Notes under the pieces: model-generated
Told to the model about the DNA's origin: nothing
Databases searched by the model: none
Seen by the model: the letters and a program-made list of their open reading frames with translations, nothing else
Shown here: in pieces, positions 10,979 to 23,294 of the stretch
Layout: each line of letters opens with the position of its first letter
How positions within the stretch are numbered: position 1 is the first letter of the stretch
Assembly (NCBI GenBank): GCA_965644295.1
Contig: CBFFRP010000372.1
Coordinates: 57,751-121,750 of the forward strand
DNA from: Paraphysomonas bandaiensis
Lineage: Eukaryota; Chrysophyceae
Direction of reading: 5' to 3'
DNA length: 64,000 bases
Made by a program: the position numbers and the translations under genes

Positions 10979-11632
10979 TATCTCGCTTTTGCCTGCAGGT
11001 GAGGACCCCTGGTCCCATTGTTCTGTCATTAATTTAAGGGCAAGCTTTTCTAAATAGCTCATTCAATGAATCAATGTAGTGGAAACTAACCGTGTATTGG
11101 CAAATAATATAGCATATAATAATAAGGTACTGGGAATATTTACGTGGTGTAGTGAAATAGAATTCCTCGGAGTATATCATCTAGCACCTTGAAAAATCAC
11201 AAATAAATATGTCATTCGCTTGGCTCTGTGATTTATCATAAGAATAACGTTTTGACACTTTGGTTTAGGCATGACTATTGCAGAACTATATATGTGACAA
11301 TATTTAAGGACTATTTGACTCTGCTTGGCGATTACATTATTAGAATAAGGATTTTTTTCTTGTATATTCAGTATGTCATTGAGATCTAGTTAAGAATAAG
11401 CAATTTCCAACATACATGAATTAGCGATTGCAAAGGCATGTTACCACTCCACGGGAACCAAGGAAAGCACTTCTTTGCTGTCCAATTAGACATACCAAAC
11501 ATGTACAATATAACGTATTAATAAATAAATTAAATACACTCACAGTCACATAAAGACGCCAGTACCCAGTACCAGCTGGCAAAATGTTCATACAATGCAC
11601 ACAGCTTTCTATGAATATTTCTAATGGAATTA
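10979..11632. other. AT-rich convergent intergenic region
   Basis: About 650 bp between the ends of two convergent genes. Apart from an out-of-frame ORF overlapping the end of the next gene, nothing specific is seen. Confidence 0.4.
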
Positions 11633-14600
11633 TCAGTCATCTGTAATTGTCGCTCGTATAACTTTGTGATAAACTGGGCTGATGCTACGTCCAGTATATG
11701 TAGCGGCATTCGCAGAGGTTCCGTATGTATAAAGATCATTGACCCCTCGACAAGTTGGAGCGATCCACACAATGCTGCGGTGGGTAACGGCGGGTACTCG
11801 CGACAGCCAATGATAAAAAGCCCTCGAAGTGCGACGTATTTTGGAGCATGCAGCCAGGAATAATCCTCTGCGTCTAATATCTTTTCGTTCCACGACGACA
11901 GCCCTCCAAACCTGGAGCACCAACAGAAGAAACCTCGTCACCGCATTCCTGGCAACAAGAAAGCCGTCACTATAACCATAAGCCACAGCCCTCTGTTGTA
12001 ATGACTTGACTTTGACAACGGGTGGATCTGAAGATTGGCACCTTCTTACAGCCACGAAGGGCTTGGATTTACTACTAAGTTTGGGGATTACGGTGTTGGT
12101 TCGAGCGGAATTTTTCGCAATGTACGAAGGGGTACGCTTTATGCACCTTCCCTGCACGGATACACTGTTGTCACTAGGGACGAGTGCTTTGACTTTGCTA
12201 CACTTAGAACTCGTCGTCGAATCAATTTTGCTGAAGTCAATGATAGGGTTCGTCTTTGTTGGCCGCTCTTTCACATCAGAAGTTCCAAGTATAGATATTC
12301 TATTCCTAGAAGCCATCTGTCGTCGCCGTACTACTCGTCTGCACATCTCCGACGCTCTGAGAGATATGTCACGTCCAGGCCATCGCAAGAACACTCGCTT
12401 GGTTCTAAATTTTAGAAGAACCTTCTCTAACAACCCGAAACATTGCCGAGCACGAATTCGGGCTTCCAAACGATCCGACCACTCATTCCAAACTGCATGA
12501 ATCACGGCCTTGTAACGGCTACATTCTCCGGTATATACTAGGCGGCGGACTGCCGAAAACCGCCAGTGCAAACTCCACTGTCGGAAAAGGCAGCGGAGTT
12601 GAATTCGAGAAAATTTTATCTTGGTGGCATCAACTCTATCCATTGTCCGTCTCACAGCTAGTCGCCACATTTGAAGACACCGAACACACATATTCTGCTT
12701 GTAGCGCCGCCCCATAGCATCCAGTTGTCGCTTTGTTGCAGAAACCTCTGCACGCCAAACTGTCCAGCATATGCAAAGAACCTCTCGACGCAGCTTCCAT
12801 TCTCTTTCACGCAGACGATGATGGTGCCGGACCATATCTGTCCAGATTACAAAACTTCTTGCAATTAGAGTAATACCCCGGAAAACAAGCGCTTTTCTAT
12901 CCTTCTCCATCAATGCCACCTGTTCATGGCGCGCTTCCACAATGCCCCGCCATGAAACGATCACACTTTTTAACAGGAAAAATTCTGACCTTGCCCTGTA
13001 CAAGCGATCCTCCCATAGATTCAATGCTAGACCAAAGACGCGTCCAAGCAAATGTCTAATTCGAACTCGATGTCGCCACAGATGCAGACACGTCACTGCC
13101 GCCCGCCACATACATTTCGTCCTCAAATTATCCACCTCCCTGTTGCAGACTCTTTGTTTTATAGAACCCGGCGAATGGTCGATAACACTTTTTAAACTAT
13201 GTCCTAGCTCAATTTGTTTTGGAGTGCATTCATCGGCCGATGCAGATATATTAGATAGTTTGGTTGGTGAAGATATGGAACTAGCATCAGACATATAACC
13301 ATCACCAGAACTCTCCTGAATGGAGATCTCTTCTGCAGAGGCAATTGCTGATTTAGTTTCTCCAGAAGGTCGACGATCGATTTGCAGCAACACATATGAT
13401 AAGGGAAGGGTTCCAGGACTTGCCCGGACTATAGGTAACTCCACATTCAGGGAACTACAATCGCGCAGTCCATCACAGCCTCCATTACTTGAAGACGATA
13501 TTTCAGACGTAGTTGCCGGCCACGTCATACCCACTATAGCAGAGGCACTATCAGAAATAGTTAGCGATAGGTCTGTATCACTCGAATGAGGGAATTCAGT
13601 CTGATTACTACCATGTGAATTCGCATCTAGTTGCTGGAAAGGAGATGCTAACTGAGAATAGGTGAATTCTAGGGGATAAGATGTGGTATTTACATGTGAT
13701 GAATTCGAGAGAGGAGAGAAGCACGAATGTACGTATTGTTGACGCGGCGTACTGGTTGAAGAACGAGCATCATGCTGCAGGCATGGTGATATATCGGTGC
13801 GATTTCGGAGAGGAGAATAGGAGTGCGCATGTGTTTGCTGTGCTGGAGTCGACATGTTACGCATATCAGGGAGATTCTCAGGAGTAGTTGAAGACTGTTT
13901 CTTTGACTGGGAAGGTGACACAGAAGGAGTAGATATATTAGATTGAAAAAGTTTAGTGTCTCTATATTTCGAAACGACAACATGCCAGCGTTTCATCGCA
14001 TTTCTAAGTTGACGTTCTTTTCTGAGTTGAGAAGCCAACTCAAATGAGCAGAGAGTCTTTAGACTGCGACTCATGCGAGACCGCCAGAAGTGTAGTACCA
14101 ACCGTTTATTCCTCCGTCTACGCCATGTCTGCACACAAGTAAGTCTACTAGCACATATATACAATATACAGGCTACATAAACAGTCTCACACACCATACG
14201 GCACTGTACCTTTGCCCACACTATACATCGAGACATCTTTGAGCCCACGACAAATCTTTCAACAGCCGCTCTGCATTCACTAATGGCACGCCACTTACCA
14301 ACCATTTCTTCTAACAGACAGTGCTTCCGTATATGTATTGCCCGTTTACGCCACCGTCTGAGGGCTCGTACACACGTTATACAGGAGTGGTGCGATAAAG
14401 CTCTCTCCAGCAGGGCACGACTTTGTTGGCCGCTTACACAATTCTTGTATAGAACTCGCCATCCTTTACTCAGACAGCCTGCTATGCGCTCAGCATATAT
14501 ATCATTCGAAGCAGCAAGCTTTTCTCTTGCTGTCACCGCCAAATTTCGCCAGAAACAGTAGCAGTACTTGAGAAGCAGCTTGTCAGAGAGAGAGGAAAGA

Positions 14601-15010
14601 AGAACTAGCAAGTATCGCGAACCCTCCCAAGGTACAATTCCACTGTGTAGTTTCCGTCTGGTGGATATACGCTTAAAGTGCTCTGGCCATGCCATTATAC
14701 GAGGGACTCTGCTCTCATCGGACGATGACTCACTACCGTAGCCGGCAAATACCAGACGTTGCAGCCGTAACTGAGAGTTGACTTCCTGATAGCGTTTCAG
14801 AACTGGTACAAGAAACTTTGCTCTTTCCGCGATACTATGCTTCACACTCATGGTACGTACAGAAACCGCTTCTTTAATGGAAAAGCAATTAGCAGCTTTA
14901 CCATAACGAAGGTAGGTGTTGGAAGTCTCATGTGGACCGGAGTCGAACCTACTTAAACCACATGCAGTTTCACTACGGTGTGTTTTCATTATCAACGAGT
15001 CAATCTGCAA
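11633..15010 (-). CDS. Sfi1-like centrin-binding repeat protein
   Basis: One uninterrupted ORF of 1125 residues. Both halves are filled with Trp-centred helical repeats spaced roughly 25-35 residues, such as LRRWRKRAIHIRKHC, LHLWRHRVRIRHLL, LNLWEDRLYRARSEFF, IVSWRGIVEARHEQ and CLQMWRLAVRR. These match the Sfi1 consensus in which a Leu/Phe-x-x-Trp-(R/K) core binds one centrin molecule per repeat. A Ser/Thr/Pro-rich segment without repeats (about residues 365-620, with many SP and TP pairs) separates two repeat blocks. Sfi1 proteins form rod-like filaments at centrosomes, basal bodies or the half-bridge and control duplication of the organelle. The start could instead be the Met eight codons in (MKTHRSETACG). 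The ORF ends at 11633; an overlapping ORF at 11530-11772 is in another frame. The long coiled-coil gene starts 0.9 kb away in the opposite direction. Confidence 0.8.
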   Translation of the reverse strand: MQIDSLIMKTHRSETACGLSRFDSGPHETSNTYLRYGKAANCFSIKEAVSVRTMSVKHSIAERAKFLVPVLKRYQEVNSQLRLQRLVFAGYGSESSSDESRVPRIMAWPEHFKRISTRRKLHSGIVPWEGSRYLLVLLSSLSDKLLLKYCYCFWRNLAVTAREKLAASNDIYAERIAGCLSKGWRVLYKNCVSGQQSRALLERALSHHSCITCVRALRRWRKRAIHIRKHCLLEEMVGKWRAISECRAAVERFVVGSKMSRCIVWAKVQCRMVCETVYVACILYICASRLTCVQTWRRRRNKRLVLHFWRSRMSRSLKTLCSFELASQLRKERQLRNAMKRWHVVVSKYRDTKLFQSNISTPSVSPSQSKKQSSTTPENLPDMRNMSTPAQQTHAHSYSPLRNRTDISPCLQHDARSSTSTPRQQYVHSCFSPLSNSSHVNTTSYPLEFTYSQLASPFQQLDANSHGSNQTEFPHSSDTDLSLTISDSASAIVGMTWPATTSEISSSSNGGCDGLRDCSSLNVELPIVRASPGTLPLSYVLLQIDRRPSGETKSAIASAEEISIQESSGDGYMSDASSISSPTKLSNISASADECTPKQIELGHSLKSVIDHSPGSIKQRVCNREVDNLRTKCMWRAAVTCLHLWRHRVRIRHLLGRVFGLALNLWEDRLYRARSEFFLLKSVIVSWRGIVEARHEQVALMEKDRKALVFRGITLIARSFVIWTDMVRHHHRLREREWKLRREVLCICWTVWRAEVSATKRQLDAMGRRYKQNMCVRCLQMWRLAVRRTMDRVDATKIKFSRIQLRCLFRQWSLHWRFSAVRRLVYTGECSRYKAVIHAVWNEWSDRLEARIRARQCFGLLEKVLLKFRTKRVFLRWPGRDISLRASEMCRRVVRRRQMASRNRISILGTSDVKERPTKTNPIIDFSKIDSTTSSKCSKVKALVPSDNSVSVQGRCIKRTPSYIAKNSARTNTVIPKLSSKSKPFVAVRRCQSSDPPVVKVKSLQQRAVAYGYSDGFLVARNAVTRFLLLVLQVWRAVVVERKDIRRRGLFLAACSKIRRTSRAFYHWLSRVPAVTHRSIVWIAPTCRGVNDLYTYGTSANAATYTGRSISPVYHKVIRATITDD

Positions 15011-15918
15011 GTGGGACAGCAGTATACTGATAACTAAAAACCCGTTCGAAATCTACTGCAGTTATAAATCACTCTAGCGACACCCTACACACACATGTAA
15101 ACAGAGACACGCATTATAGTATGGCTTATATATACACGAATACACACAGGTAGGACCATATAATAGTGAGCACAGGTATACATCAGCACATGCAGATCAC
15201 ACGTAGATCACTTGCAGGGTACATAGATAACTGCACGGCTCTATCTCCCACCTCGAACAAGAGGTCACGACTGCATTCCTGTGGTAGGTATAGCCAAAAC
15301 TCTCATGGCAGACATATCCAATCATCAATAAACCCAATCATTGGCCGTGGACTAGACGGTGTGGTTCATTACAGTAAGATTGTCTCGTCTAGTGATGCGG
15401 TCCTTCGCTCTCGCATATTTAAATTAGAGATATGTATACAGGGGACTGTATATATGTATTCCCGTAGAATACATTCCCTCTCCTGACTTTCTAATACAGC
15501 GAAATACAGCATCAAAATACAGTTATTTCAACGACTAGTTGGACTACAGGCCTCCGTATACCCCGTATATCTATCGCCACTGGTGCTATAGAGAGCAGTG
15601 TGTATGTATGTATATAGAGGAGAGCAGTGCGATATGATACACACAGCAGTTGACAGTTTAGGTTTCATATGATGCACTCATTCATGTTTCTCACTTGCTT
15701 TAGAGCCACACTCACACCATGCAACTCGATTGCGCTGTGTTTAGTTGCATAACCTCCCTCTGAACGAGTAATTACATGAGCAGTATGGGTGTATGCATCT
15801 TATTGAACATACATCTATAGAATCAACTCACAGACTACGTATCAGAATATATACCAATAAAACCCATACAGAACAATCAACTAACAGAAAACATCAGTTA
15901 GAGTGAATTGATAGGAGA
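15011..15918. promoter_or_regulatory. Shared 5' region of Sfi1-like and coiled-coil genes
   Basis: About 900 bp between two divergent starts. ORFs in it have no recognisable domain. Joint regulation of two possible centrosome or cytoskeleton proteins is plausible from orientation only. Confidence 0.3.
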
Positions 15919-18900
15919 ATGATGTCATACCCGTCCATAGAAGACGATACATGGGATCAGGAGCTCAATGTGGAGAGCGATAAGACCATACTATCAGCTG
16001 ACATATCGTCTCTTGCATTGAATTTAACGTCTCAAACAGAATACAATAATGAGCTGTTGGAATATATACGAGATTTAGAGAAAAAATGTCATCAATCCGA
16101 ACAAGTGAGAGAGAAACTGGTAGAAAAAAATGAATCTCTTCACAGTGCTTTCAGAGAAGCTAATTCTCGTGCTGACGATTTACACAACAAATTGACAGTG
16201 TCATCAAGATTATGTGATGAATTATCTGCACAGTTTCATTCTGTACGAGATGAGGCAGTTCAGCTGCGATTGGAGTTAGACAGTGCTAAACAAACTTGTG
16301 AATCACTAAAGCAACAACACGCTTACTTGGAAGAAAACAATAAATCCCTCAACAGAAAGAACTTGGAGTTAGAGAGTGAAGTCGACGAGTTGAGGCGACT
16401 AAAAAAAATGTTTACATCTGATGAGACGTCTGATACAATTATGACTCTTACCTGTAAGCTGGAGAGCGTGGAAAAGGAACTGGAATGGACTCGCAAGTCT
16501 AGCTACGATGTTCAGACACAAGCATCAGTCATTAAAGATGAAAACATACAATTGATGCGTCGCATCGATCATCTTCTCAAACAGCGGGATGATGATGTTG
16601 AAGCCAAGGAAAAGTCTCAAGCGCGATATCGCGAGGCCACACAGAGTTTGACTGCCCTTCAGAAGCAAGTGGCTGACCTTACCACTCGCAATGATCAGCT
16701 GCAGGAATCTCTAACAATGTCATCATTACAACTGCGAACCAACCAGGCAGCCCGGGAAGAAGCTGTAGAGCACTCCCGAGAAACAGATCTAAGATGGAGG
16801 GAGTTAGAGGTAGTGAAGATTCATATTGATCCATCCTATATGTTGACTTTACAACCCTGCAGGAGTTGGCGAAACGATTAGAGCAAGAGAGGAGCGACCT
16901 GCAGTCGTCATGTGATCGCTTGGAGGAGAAAAATGAACTACTTGAAGAGCGTCTGCGAGGTCTTCAAGAGCGTGATAGTGAGTGGGAGCAGTAAGTTTGT
17001 ACTTTTCTTTGTTTGTTGCGTCTCACCCACAACACCGAATAGGGCTGTGAGGGATGACTGCGAGAGAAGCGTGCAGGCAATGCGACAGAAAATGGAAGGT
17101 ATATCTGACGATGTTTATGGATATTTGTATGATCAGCACTAAATAGATATGTCACGGGAGCTGGAGAGGGGAAAGCGTAGCTTTGAGGACGAAACCGAGC
17201 ACCATGATGCTGCCTTACTAGCTGCCACAAGGTTACTACCTTATAGATCAATCATTTTTATTGATACTGATGTTCTCACAGACAGATAGAGGAACTCAAT
17301 GGTATGCTTTCTCAGTGCAGGAAAGATCTTGCGGCAAGGTTCGACTCGTGTTGTGTATACTTTTTGTGTGTATCTAACTCTGCAATTCAGTGCGGAAGAA
17401 AACAAGCGTGTCAAGCAGGAGAAAGAAGCAAGATGTACACAACTGGAGGAAATTGTTAGGGAGCTACGGGACGAAAAACGCTCAGGTTGGTTGAACACTG
17501 TTGGCATTTTTTTGTTCATCAATGTTGTTCAGTGGTGATGGAAGAAAGGGAAGAAATCAATGCAGCGAAACGCGAATGCCGGCGCTTGAAGGATGCATTG
17601 ATTGCTAGGGGAGAGCGGTACACTCTAACTCTATCCGCCATGCACAATGCTTTGCATGCCATTGGAGAAGAAGCTGCTCACCTTCGGAGCCAGTTCGTGT
17701 ACATAGCGGGGCAGGTGCACCGCTCTCCTATTGCCATGTACAATGTGTTTTAACTCTTTTCGATTAGCTTGGAAAGCTCCTGGTGGTAATGCAGCAACTA
17801 TCACGGTCACATGAACTCAGGGCTGATGGTGCTACTCACGTGAGATTCACAATGCATATTTTAGTTTTGTAATATGTTGTATCAGGTGGGTGATGGTATG
17901 GTTCCAGCGGAATCAAGTCCCACGGCTGCGTATGGGCGTGAAATTCATAGAACATTGCAAGTGCTCATCAAAAAGGTTATGGAAAGCCAGGAAGAAGTTA
18001 ATAATGTATAGCTATCGTAATGAAAGTGTTGCTGTATTATTAATTTTATATTTAAGGTATCGTTGAAGCTGAAAGAAAGCAACAAATTAAAACACGAAGA
18101 TACGCATGTAATCGAGCGACTAGAATCACAGCGTATGTTATCCTATTAGTTATCGATGTCTGTTGACTCGTATATTCAGTTGTCATTGCTCAAGAGAAAA
18201 TCGTATTTTCAAAAGCAACCATATCTCGACTTGAAAAGCAGTGCGCTGATTACATTCAAGCCAATAAAGACGTTATGCAGACAATGCAACAGGTCAGTGA
18301 ATCATGCGTTCTATATACTAGGTGATGGTTGGCAGGAGAGAGAAAAGGCGGCTACCCGTATAGACAAAGCAGAGGGCAGAGTCAGTGAAATGATTCGTCA
18401 AAATACATCCATACAGGTAAGATAGTACTGCATTGCATCATGTGGGTTGTATAAGACTCATTTACTTCGCAACAGACGGAATTAGGACGATGTCAAGCCG
18501 ATTTGTTGGCGGTGCAGACTGAAAGTGAATCGCGTGCTTCTTCTCTTATGAACAAACTCAAAAAAGCTGAAGAAGAGAGAGGTTACTTCCGCTTCTCCTT
18601 AAATGCTTACGAATGTTATTTTGCATTGCAGATTATTACGCTGAGGGTATGAAAAACTCAGAAGCTAAATACTCTGCCCTTCAGGTTAGTGTATACCTTT
18701 TCTTTGGCATAAATAGTTTGAGATATATTTTGGATAGGGACAACTGATGCAATCAGAGGCTAAAATTGCGAAGCAACAAAGTGATTTCCAGAAGTTGAAA
18801 AGAATTTCAGTTTCGGTGCGATTACTATATTCCATGTGCTTAGTATCATAGTTGTGCAGATGCGCGACGACATGGCAAAGTTTAGCGCGAAGCATGACGA

Positions 18901-19623
18901 CCAAGTTGGTATGTTTAGTTTGGAATCATTTGCTGGTTTCTTACATTATTCCAAGGGTCACTCCACCGAGCACTCGAGCAGTACCGGAAGCAGTTAGACC
19001 AGAAGCAGCAACTTATAGCAACTCTACAAGCCCAGCGAACAGAGCTGATGCGATCATCCGGAGGAAGAGAAGAGAGTTCTTCATCAAGCATTGGAAATAT
19101 CAGGGGAAGTCACGCGATGATGGGGAAGGATTTATTGTTCAACTCTCGCAGTGCATTCAGTGGTACTTCGAATCCCCACTCCAGTACGGCAGCTCTCTCA
19201 GGTCTTGCACGGCTGATTCATTCACACGGCGATGAGATGAATGGGGCCAAGCGTGAGGAAATGTATGGAAACCTTTCGAAAGTCAAGAGCAGCGGGTCAG
19301 ACAGAGACATAGGGTTAGGTGCTTTTAACTCTGGATTACGACATCTTACTGAGTCCGTAAATCAAATGCATAGCGAAATGCCTTTCCGGTGCGTCTTCGC
19401 AGTAATATTATGTATTTTCATCTAATTGATTTTCGTTGACAGCCCCCCTGCTTTATCTCCTAAGGTTGAGAAAGGAGGACGAGAACGTTGTTCATCACCG
19501 TCACGCCAATTAAGCTTTGATGATATGGCTCCAGATATTGAGGCGGAAGATGACAATGGATCTGGAATATTTCGACTAACTAGTCCTTGCAGCAAATCAA
19601 AATATCAAAACCCCGTTGAATAG
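15919..19623 (+). CDS. Long coiled-coil protein with many short introns
   Basis: The first exon (15919 to about 16809) encodes about 297 residues that are almost wholly heptad coiled coil after a short acidic N terminus. Translation then continues through well over ten short exons separated by introns of about 40-70 nt, each restoring a Glu/Lys/Arg/Gln-rich coiled-coil frame. Examples are ELAKRLEQERSDLQSS, QIEELNGMLSQCRKDLAA and QKQQLIATLQAQRTEL. The last exons are Ser-rich and non-helical, ending SKYQNPVE before TAG at 19621-19623. The C-terminal part contains phosphorylation-type stretches (SSPSRQLSFDDM). No motor, GRIP or other named domain is visible. Such proteins usually act as centrosomal, ciliary or Golgi tethers; the divergent pairing with an Sfi1-like gene favours a centrosomal role, which is inference. 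Confidence 0.75.
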
Positions 19624-20270
19624 TCCCGTGCGTTTGAGCTTTAGGTTGAAGTATTTACTGTGCAGTGAAATCGGATACTATTTACAGAGTGCAACGAAGG
19701 TACTACCTCCACTGCGCTGTATATTACGTATAAATTCATGTTGAATATGCATTTTAGCTGTGTGTATGCAAGAAGATGTATTTGAATAATAAGTTATATT
19801 TCAATAATTGCGACTGCGTTGCCCAAAAATTGTGAGTAAACGACATGCGAAATGAGTTTGCACCGACTCAAAATTAAATTGAAGCTAGACACTTTAGCTA
19901 GAAACTAGTTGGTACGTTGGTACAGCTTCAATCTTTTACCTAGAAGAAAAAGCATTATTAGAATCAAATATAAATATAGAATCATATTTGATAAATTCAA
20001 GGTATATCCAAAACTTGTGATTAATTGACGCAGGTTGCATATTAGATGGAAAGTAACTTCAGTGTGTGCAGAAGTGAAAACAATATAATATTACGTAATC
20101 ACTTACAACTTACAGTAAGCAGTAGTATAAAGACTCGATTTACTCTTAGTAGAATTAATATATATAATTTAGACCTTTATAATATATAGATTTATTTCCA
20201 GTATTCTATTTACTATTGAAGTGCACCCTCTCTAAATCATTATCCACGATATCGTTTTGGCAATGACGGA
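19624..20270. other. AT-rich convergent intergenic region
   Basis: About 650 bp of AT-rich sequence with no ORF of note between two convergent gene ends. Confidence 0.45.
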
Positions 20271-22713
20271 TCATATAGACTTTCTCATTGACGTGTTAAG
20301 TCCGTCACTTGTGTGGGCATTCAAAAGAGAATCATCACCCACTTTCTTGACTGAGTACTCCACAGGTTCCGTCAGTTTCATGAATTTAATACCAAGATCC
20401 TTCTGAATAGCTCTGAATTTTTCCCACAGAGCAGTACGGGCATTTAGAGTTCTTGCAACCTGTAGTATATATATATCACTCAGAATGTCGGAATAAGCTC
20501 AATTCCTAAAACTACTTACCTCGGCCCAACCACCCATATGAGAAGCCCACACTGAATACTTAACAACATTCCTCGGCACATCAAGTCCCACACAATATAC
20601 GTCCACTTCCTGGTCATATATATATTAGACCTACTGAACATATCGGGACCACAAAAAGCGCCACCTTCCACTCGCCCTTCTTCTCCACAAGCAAATAGTG
20701 TCTCATCGCTCGGAAGAAGTCATCAATCACACTCTGCCACAAACATTGAGCGGTGAGGTGGTAACAATAGAGCATGCTTAAAACACACCTGTGGACATGC
20801 GAGAGGACCATCCGAACAGAACTCTATGTTTAGCTCAAATGTTGCGTTGTGACTCTCGTGAAGATTTATAATTCTCTCGTTGAAGAGCACATGGTTAGGG
20901 ATAACTAGCTGCACGCCGGATTAGAATATAGCACTACACCACACACATGAACAGTACTTTACTATACCTTTTCATTGAGTATGCTGATCATAGTGGTGTA
21001 GAAGAGACTGATGGAAGCAATGTTACCCTTTGTTTGAGTATCAGACCCATAACCTATAATCACTCTGTTGCCAACGTCATATGGAATAAGAAATAGCACA
21101 AAAGCAAGAGAAAGGAAGGTATTACTAATGATCGGTGCAAAGGCAAAGGAGAGTCCAAACAATATGGTGAGCATGGGGGCCAGCACTTGCAGGGTATCAA
21201 CCTGAAGCACAATCTGCCCAAGTAAAAACACACACACCCAAAATACCACATTCACAATACTCAAAACGGATTGGTTAAGTCCCTGTAGATCTGCGAATGA
21301 TCCAGATGCGTACTTCACAGTTTTGTATAGGTGCATCACGGCCCATAATATCTTCGCCTGGGAGATTGGAATGTCATCAGTCTCGGATTCACACCCGAAC
21401 ATTGCAAGGGTTCGCGGGATCAGATCCGCCTCCACAGCCGGGGAGAGAGAGTCATCGTCGTAGCATCGTACCGCTTGACAAAGGCTAGCAGCGGTAACGG
21501 GAATAGTTCCTCCACAGCTTACATGCAAATGTAGCCTTCGAGCAAATGAAGTGGCGTGCTTTTTGTTTCGGATAGTTACTTCCCCGGCGCAAGTGTGAAT
21601 ATGAAGCATGCTATGGTTAAGTATGTTAATTCGCTTCCAGAAAGCAATGCGCTCTCTACTGGCTATTTCATCCTCTCCCTCGTCATCCAGTATGACACCT
21701 CCCTCCATATTCTCCTCTGGAGCCTCCTCTTCTACTCGGGCAGAAGCACGCACGATCTCGGCGAACACGTTCCGTACCCTCTCCTTCCTAGACATAGAGG
21801 CGCCAGTTGAAGTTGATGATGTTGTAGTAGCAGCATGAAGCACACGCTCAGTAGACGGCTTCAAGAGAGGTGATACTACCCCTGCCCGTCCAACAGTACC
21901 AGGAGTAGGCTCTCGACGAACCGCCTTCGGCCGAAAGGAAGTCGATGACGCGAGTGCAGACAAGATTGTCTGACTACTCTCTATTTCCACCAGTTTGTCC
22001 CGCAGTCGTTCTTCCAGTAGTTTTAAATAGTACTTTCTAAGATGATACCTTTTGAGAGTGAAGAGAACCAATACAGACACCAAGACAGTAGCCATATTAT
22101 CCCAGTCCGCACTAATATCAGGTAGTTTCATACCTTCGAACACATTTACTACGACAACTATGGTCAGCATATGTCCCAGAGGTCCATCAAGGGAACGTAA
22201 GCAGTACAGTGTATCATACTGACCACTCCAAACACTTTCGATAAAAAAAAACAATAAATTCTCTACTATCGAAGTGCATGCATTGATTCCAATAGTGACA
22301 CTGATAAAGTAAATCCACTCATCAGTGCTGAGGTTAAGAAGTCGTTTCGAGTCGAACTGTCCACCGGATGATAACAAGAGCAGAAGGAGAGGAAGGATGG
22401 TACAGTACCACTTCAATCGTGTCCACACATCACGAATCACAGGCTGAAAGAGTTTATTGAGAGATACGCAGTTAGTCAATAGAGAATCTTTAACAAGATT
22501 ACTGAATGCTGAGTCAGGTAATCCTCGTAAAGATTGATAAGAATCCTTTGATGTCTCCTTTGCTATGTTGCTTTCTATTGTATTGACAACACGGTCCTCT
22601 ATAGCATCTTCACTGTGTATTTTCCCCTCTGTTGAGAGTGGAGTGGAATCAGATGATTCAGAAACTAGTTCCATGGTTTCATAATCACCTGCCACTCGCT
22701 TATCTATAGACAA
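20271..22713 (-). CDS. MscS-family mechanosensitive ion channel
   Basis: The main exon (22713 to about 20968) encodes roughly 580 residues and is followed by short exons encoding VIPNHVLFNERIINL, an SVIDDFFRAMRHYLLVEKK segment, EVDVYCVGLDVPRNVVKY, and VARTLNARTALWEKF to the stop at 20271-20273. The layout is an acidic cytosolic N terminus, several membrane spans (for example ILPLLLLLL, MLTIVVVVNVF, VLVSVLVLFTL), a long cytosolic loop, then SVLSIVNVVFWVCVFLLGQ and the pore-lining and MscS beta domain. The segment SNTFLSLAFVLFLIPYDVGN followed by ISLFYTTMISILNEK and VIPNHVLF is the MscS signature of the plant MSL and yeast Msy1/Msy2 type. These channels open under membrane tension and release ions during hypo-osmotic shock. 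Which membrane it serves is not evident. Confidence 0.87.
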
Positions 22714-22974
22714 GGTCTAGGAGTATATAGTTCTTTATATTTGCTGTGTTTCTGTGTTCTTTAATACATACACACATAGAGACTGCTGATGTGAGTGGAC
22801 ATACAGCAGTATATACATGAGTATATACTGTAGGTATACAACTGTATATATATATGTGGTATTTGTTGTTGGAATTTTAGGCACAACATACCACTGATGT
22901 ACAGAGTACAGAGGTGTGTACAGCAGTACTCTGTACTACGTACAAAATACCGCTTTTCTGGTATACCCAAATAG

Positions 22975-23164
22975 CAGGGTTTTGGTTTTAGGAAAAAACA
23001 TTCTTAACGGTACACAGTAAGGGTGGGAAGTAGAGATTTCCTAAAATCCTGAAATTGTAATATTTTGAGGCTCCTCTGTATAATTTCAGGATTTTAGGAA
23101 ATATGTCTTGTCTCGTAGGTTTTGTATGTACGAAGTGGGTCATTTTGTCCCAAAACCCACCCTG
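22975..23164. mobile_element. Palindromic MITE-like element with CAGGG ends
   Basis: The 190 bp unit begins CAGGGTTTTGG and ends with the reverse complement of CAGGGTGGGTTTTGGG. Inside it, 23036-23056 (ATTTCCTAAAATCCTGAAATT) is perfectly inverted at 23082-23102. The CAGGG terminus recurs in the elements at 28464 and 35396, the latter next to a hAT transposase relic, so a hAT-type non-autonomous element is likely. No 8 bp target duplication could be confirmed. Confidence 0.5.
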
Positions 23165-23204
23165 CAATAATGTCCTTTCGACATCATACAATATCCATGG
23201 GTAT

Positions 23205-23294
23205 AATCTATAACAGCAATAACAGAATCAGATTAATACATGTCGTTTATATTCTGAACACAATGAATCTGATTCTGTTATTGCTGTAATAGAT
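23205..23294. repeat. 90 bp hairpin palindrome
   Basis: The left arm 23205-23234 and right arm 23265-23294 are inverted copies (core AGCAATAACAGAATCAGATT, perfect over about 23 bp) around a 30 bp loop. It could be a tiny MITE or a foldback RNA; nothing else marks its role. Confidence 0.5.

Noticed and set aside
12006-12500. Plus-strand ORFs of 120-165 codons opposite the Sfi1-like gene
   Set aside because: They are shadows of the 3.4 kb minus-strand ORF and contain no domain.
15166-15486. ORF of 106 codons between the Sfi1-like and coiled-coil genes
   Set aside because: Low-complexity translation without homology features; it lies in the shared 5' region.
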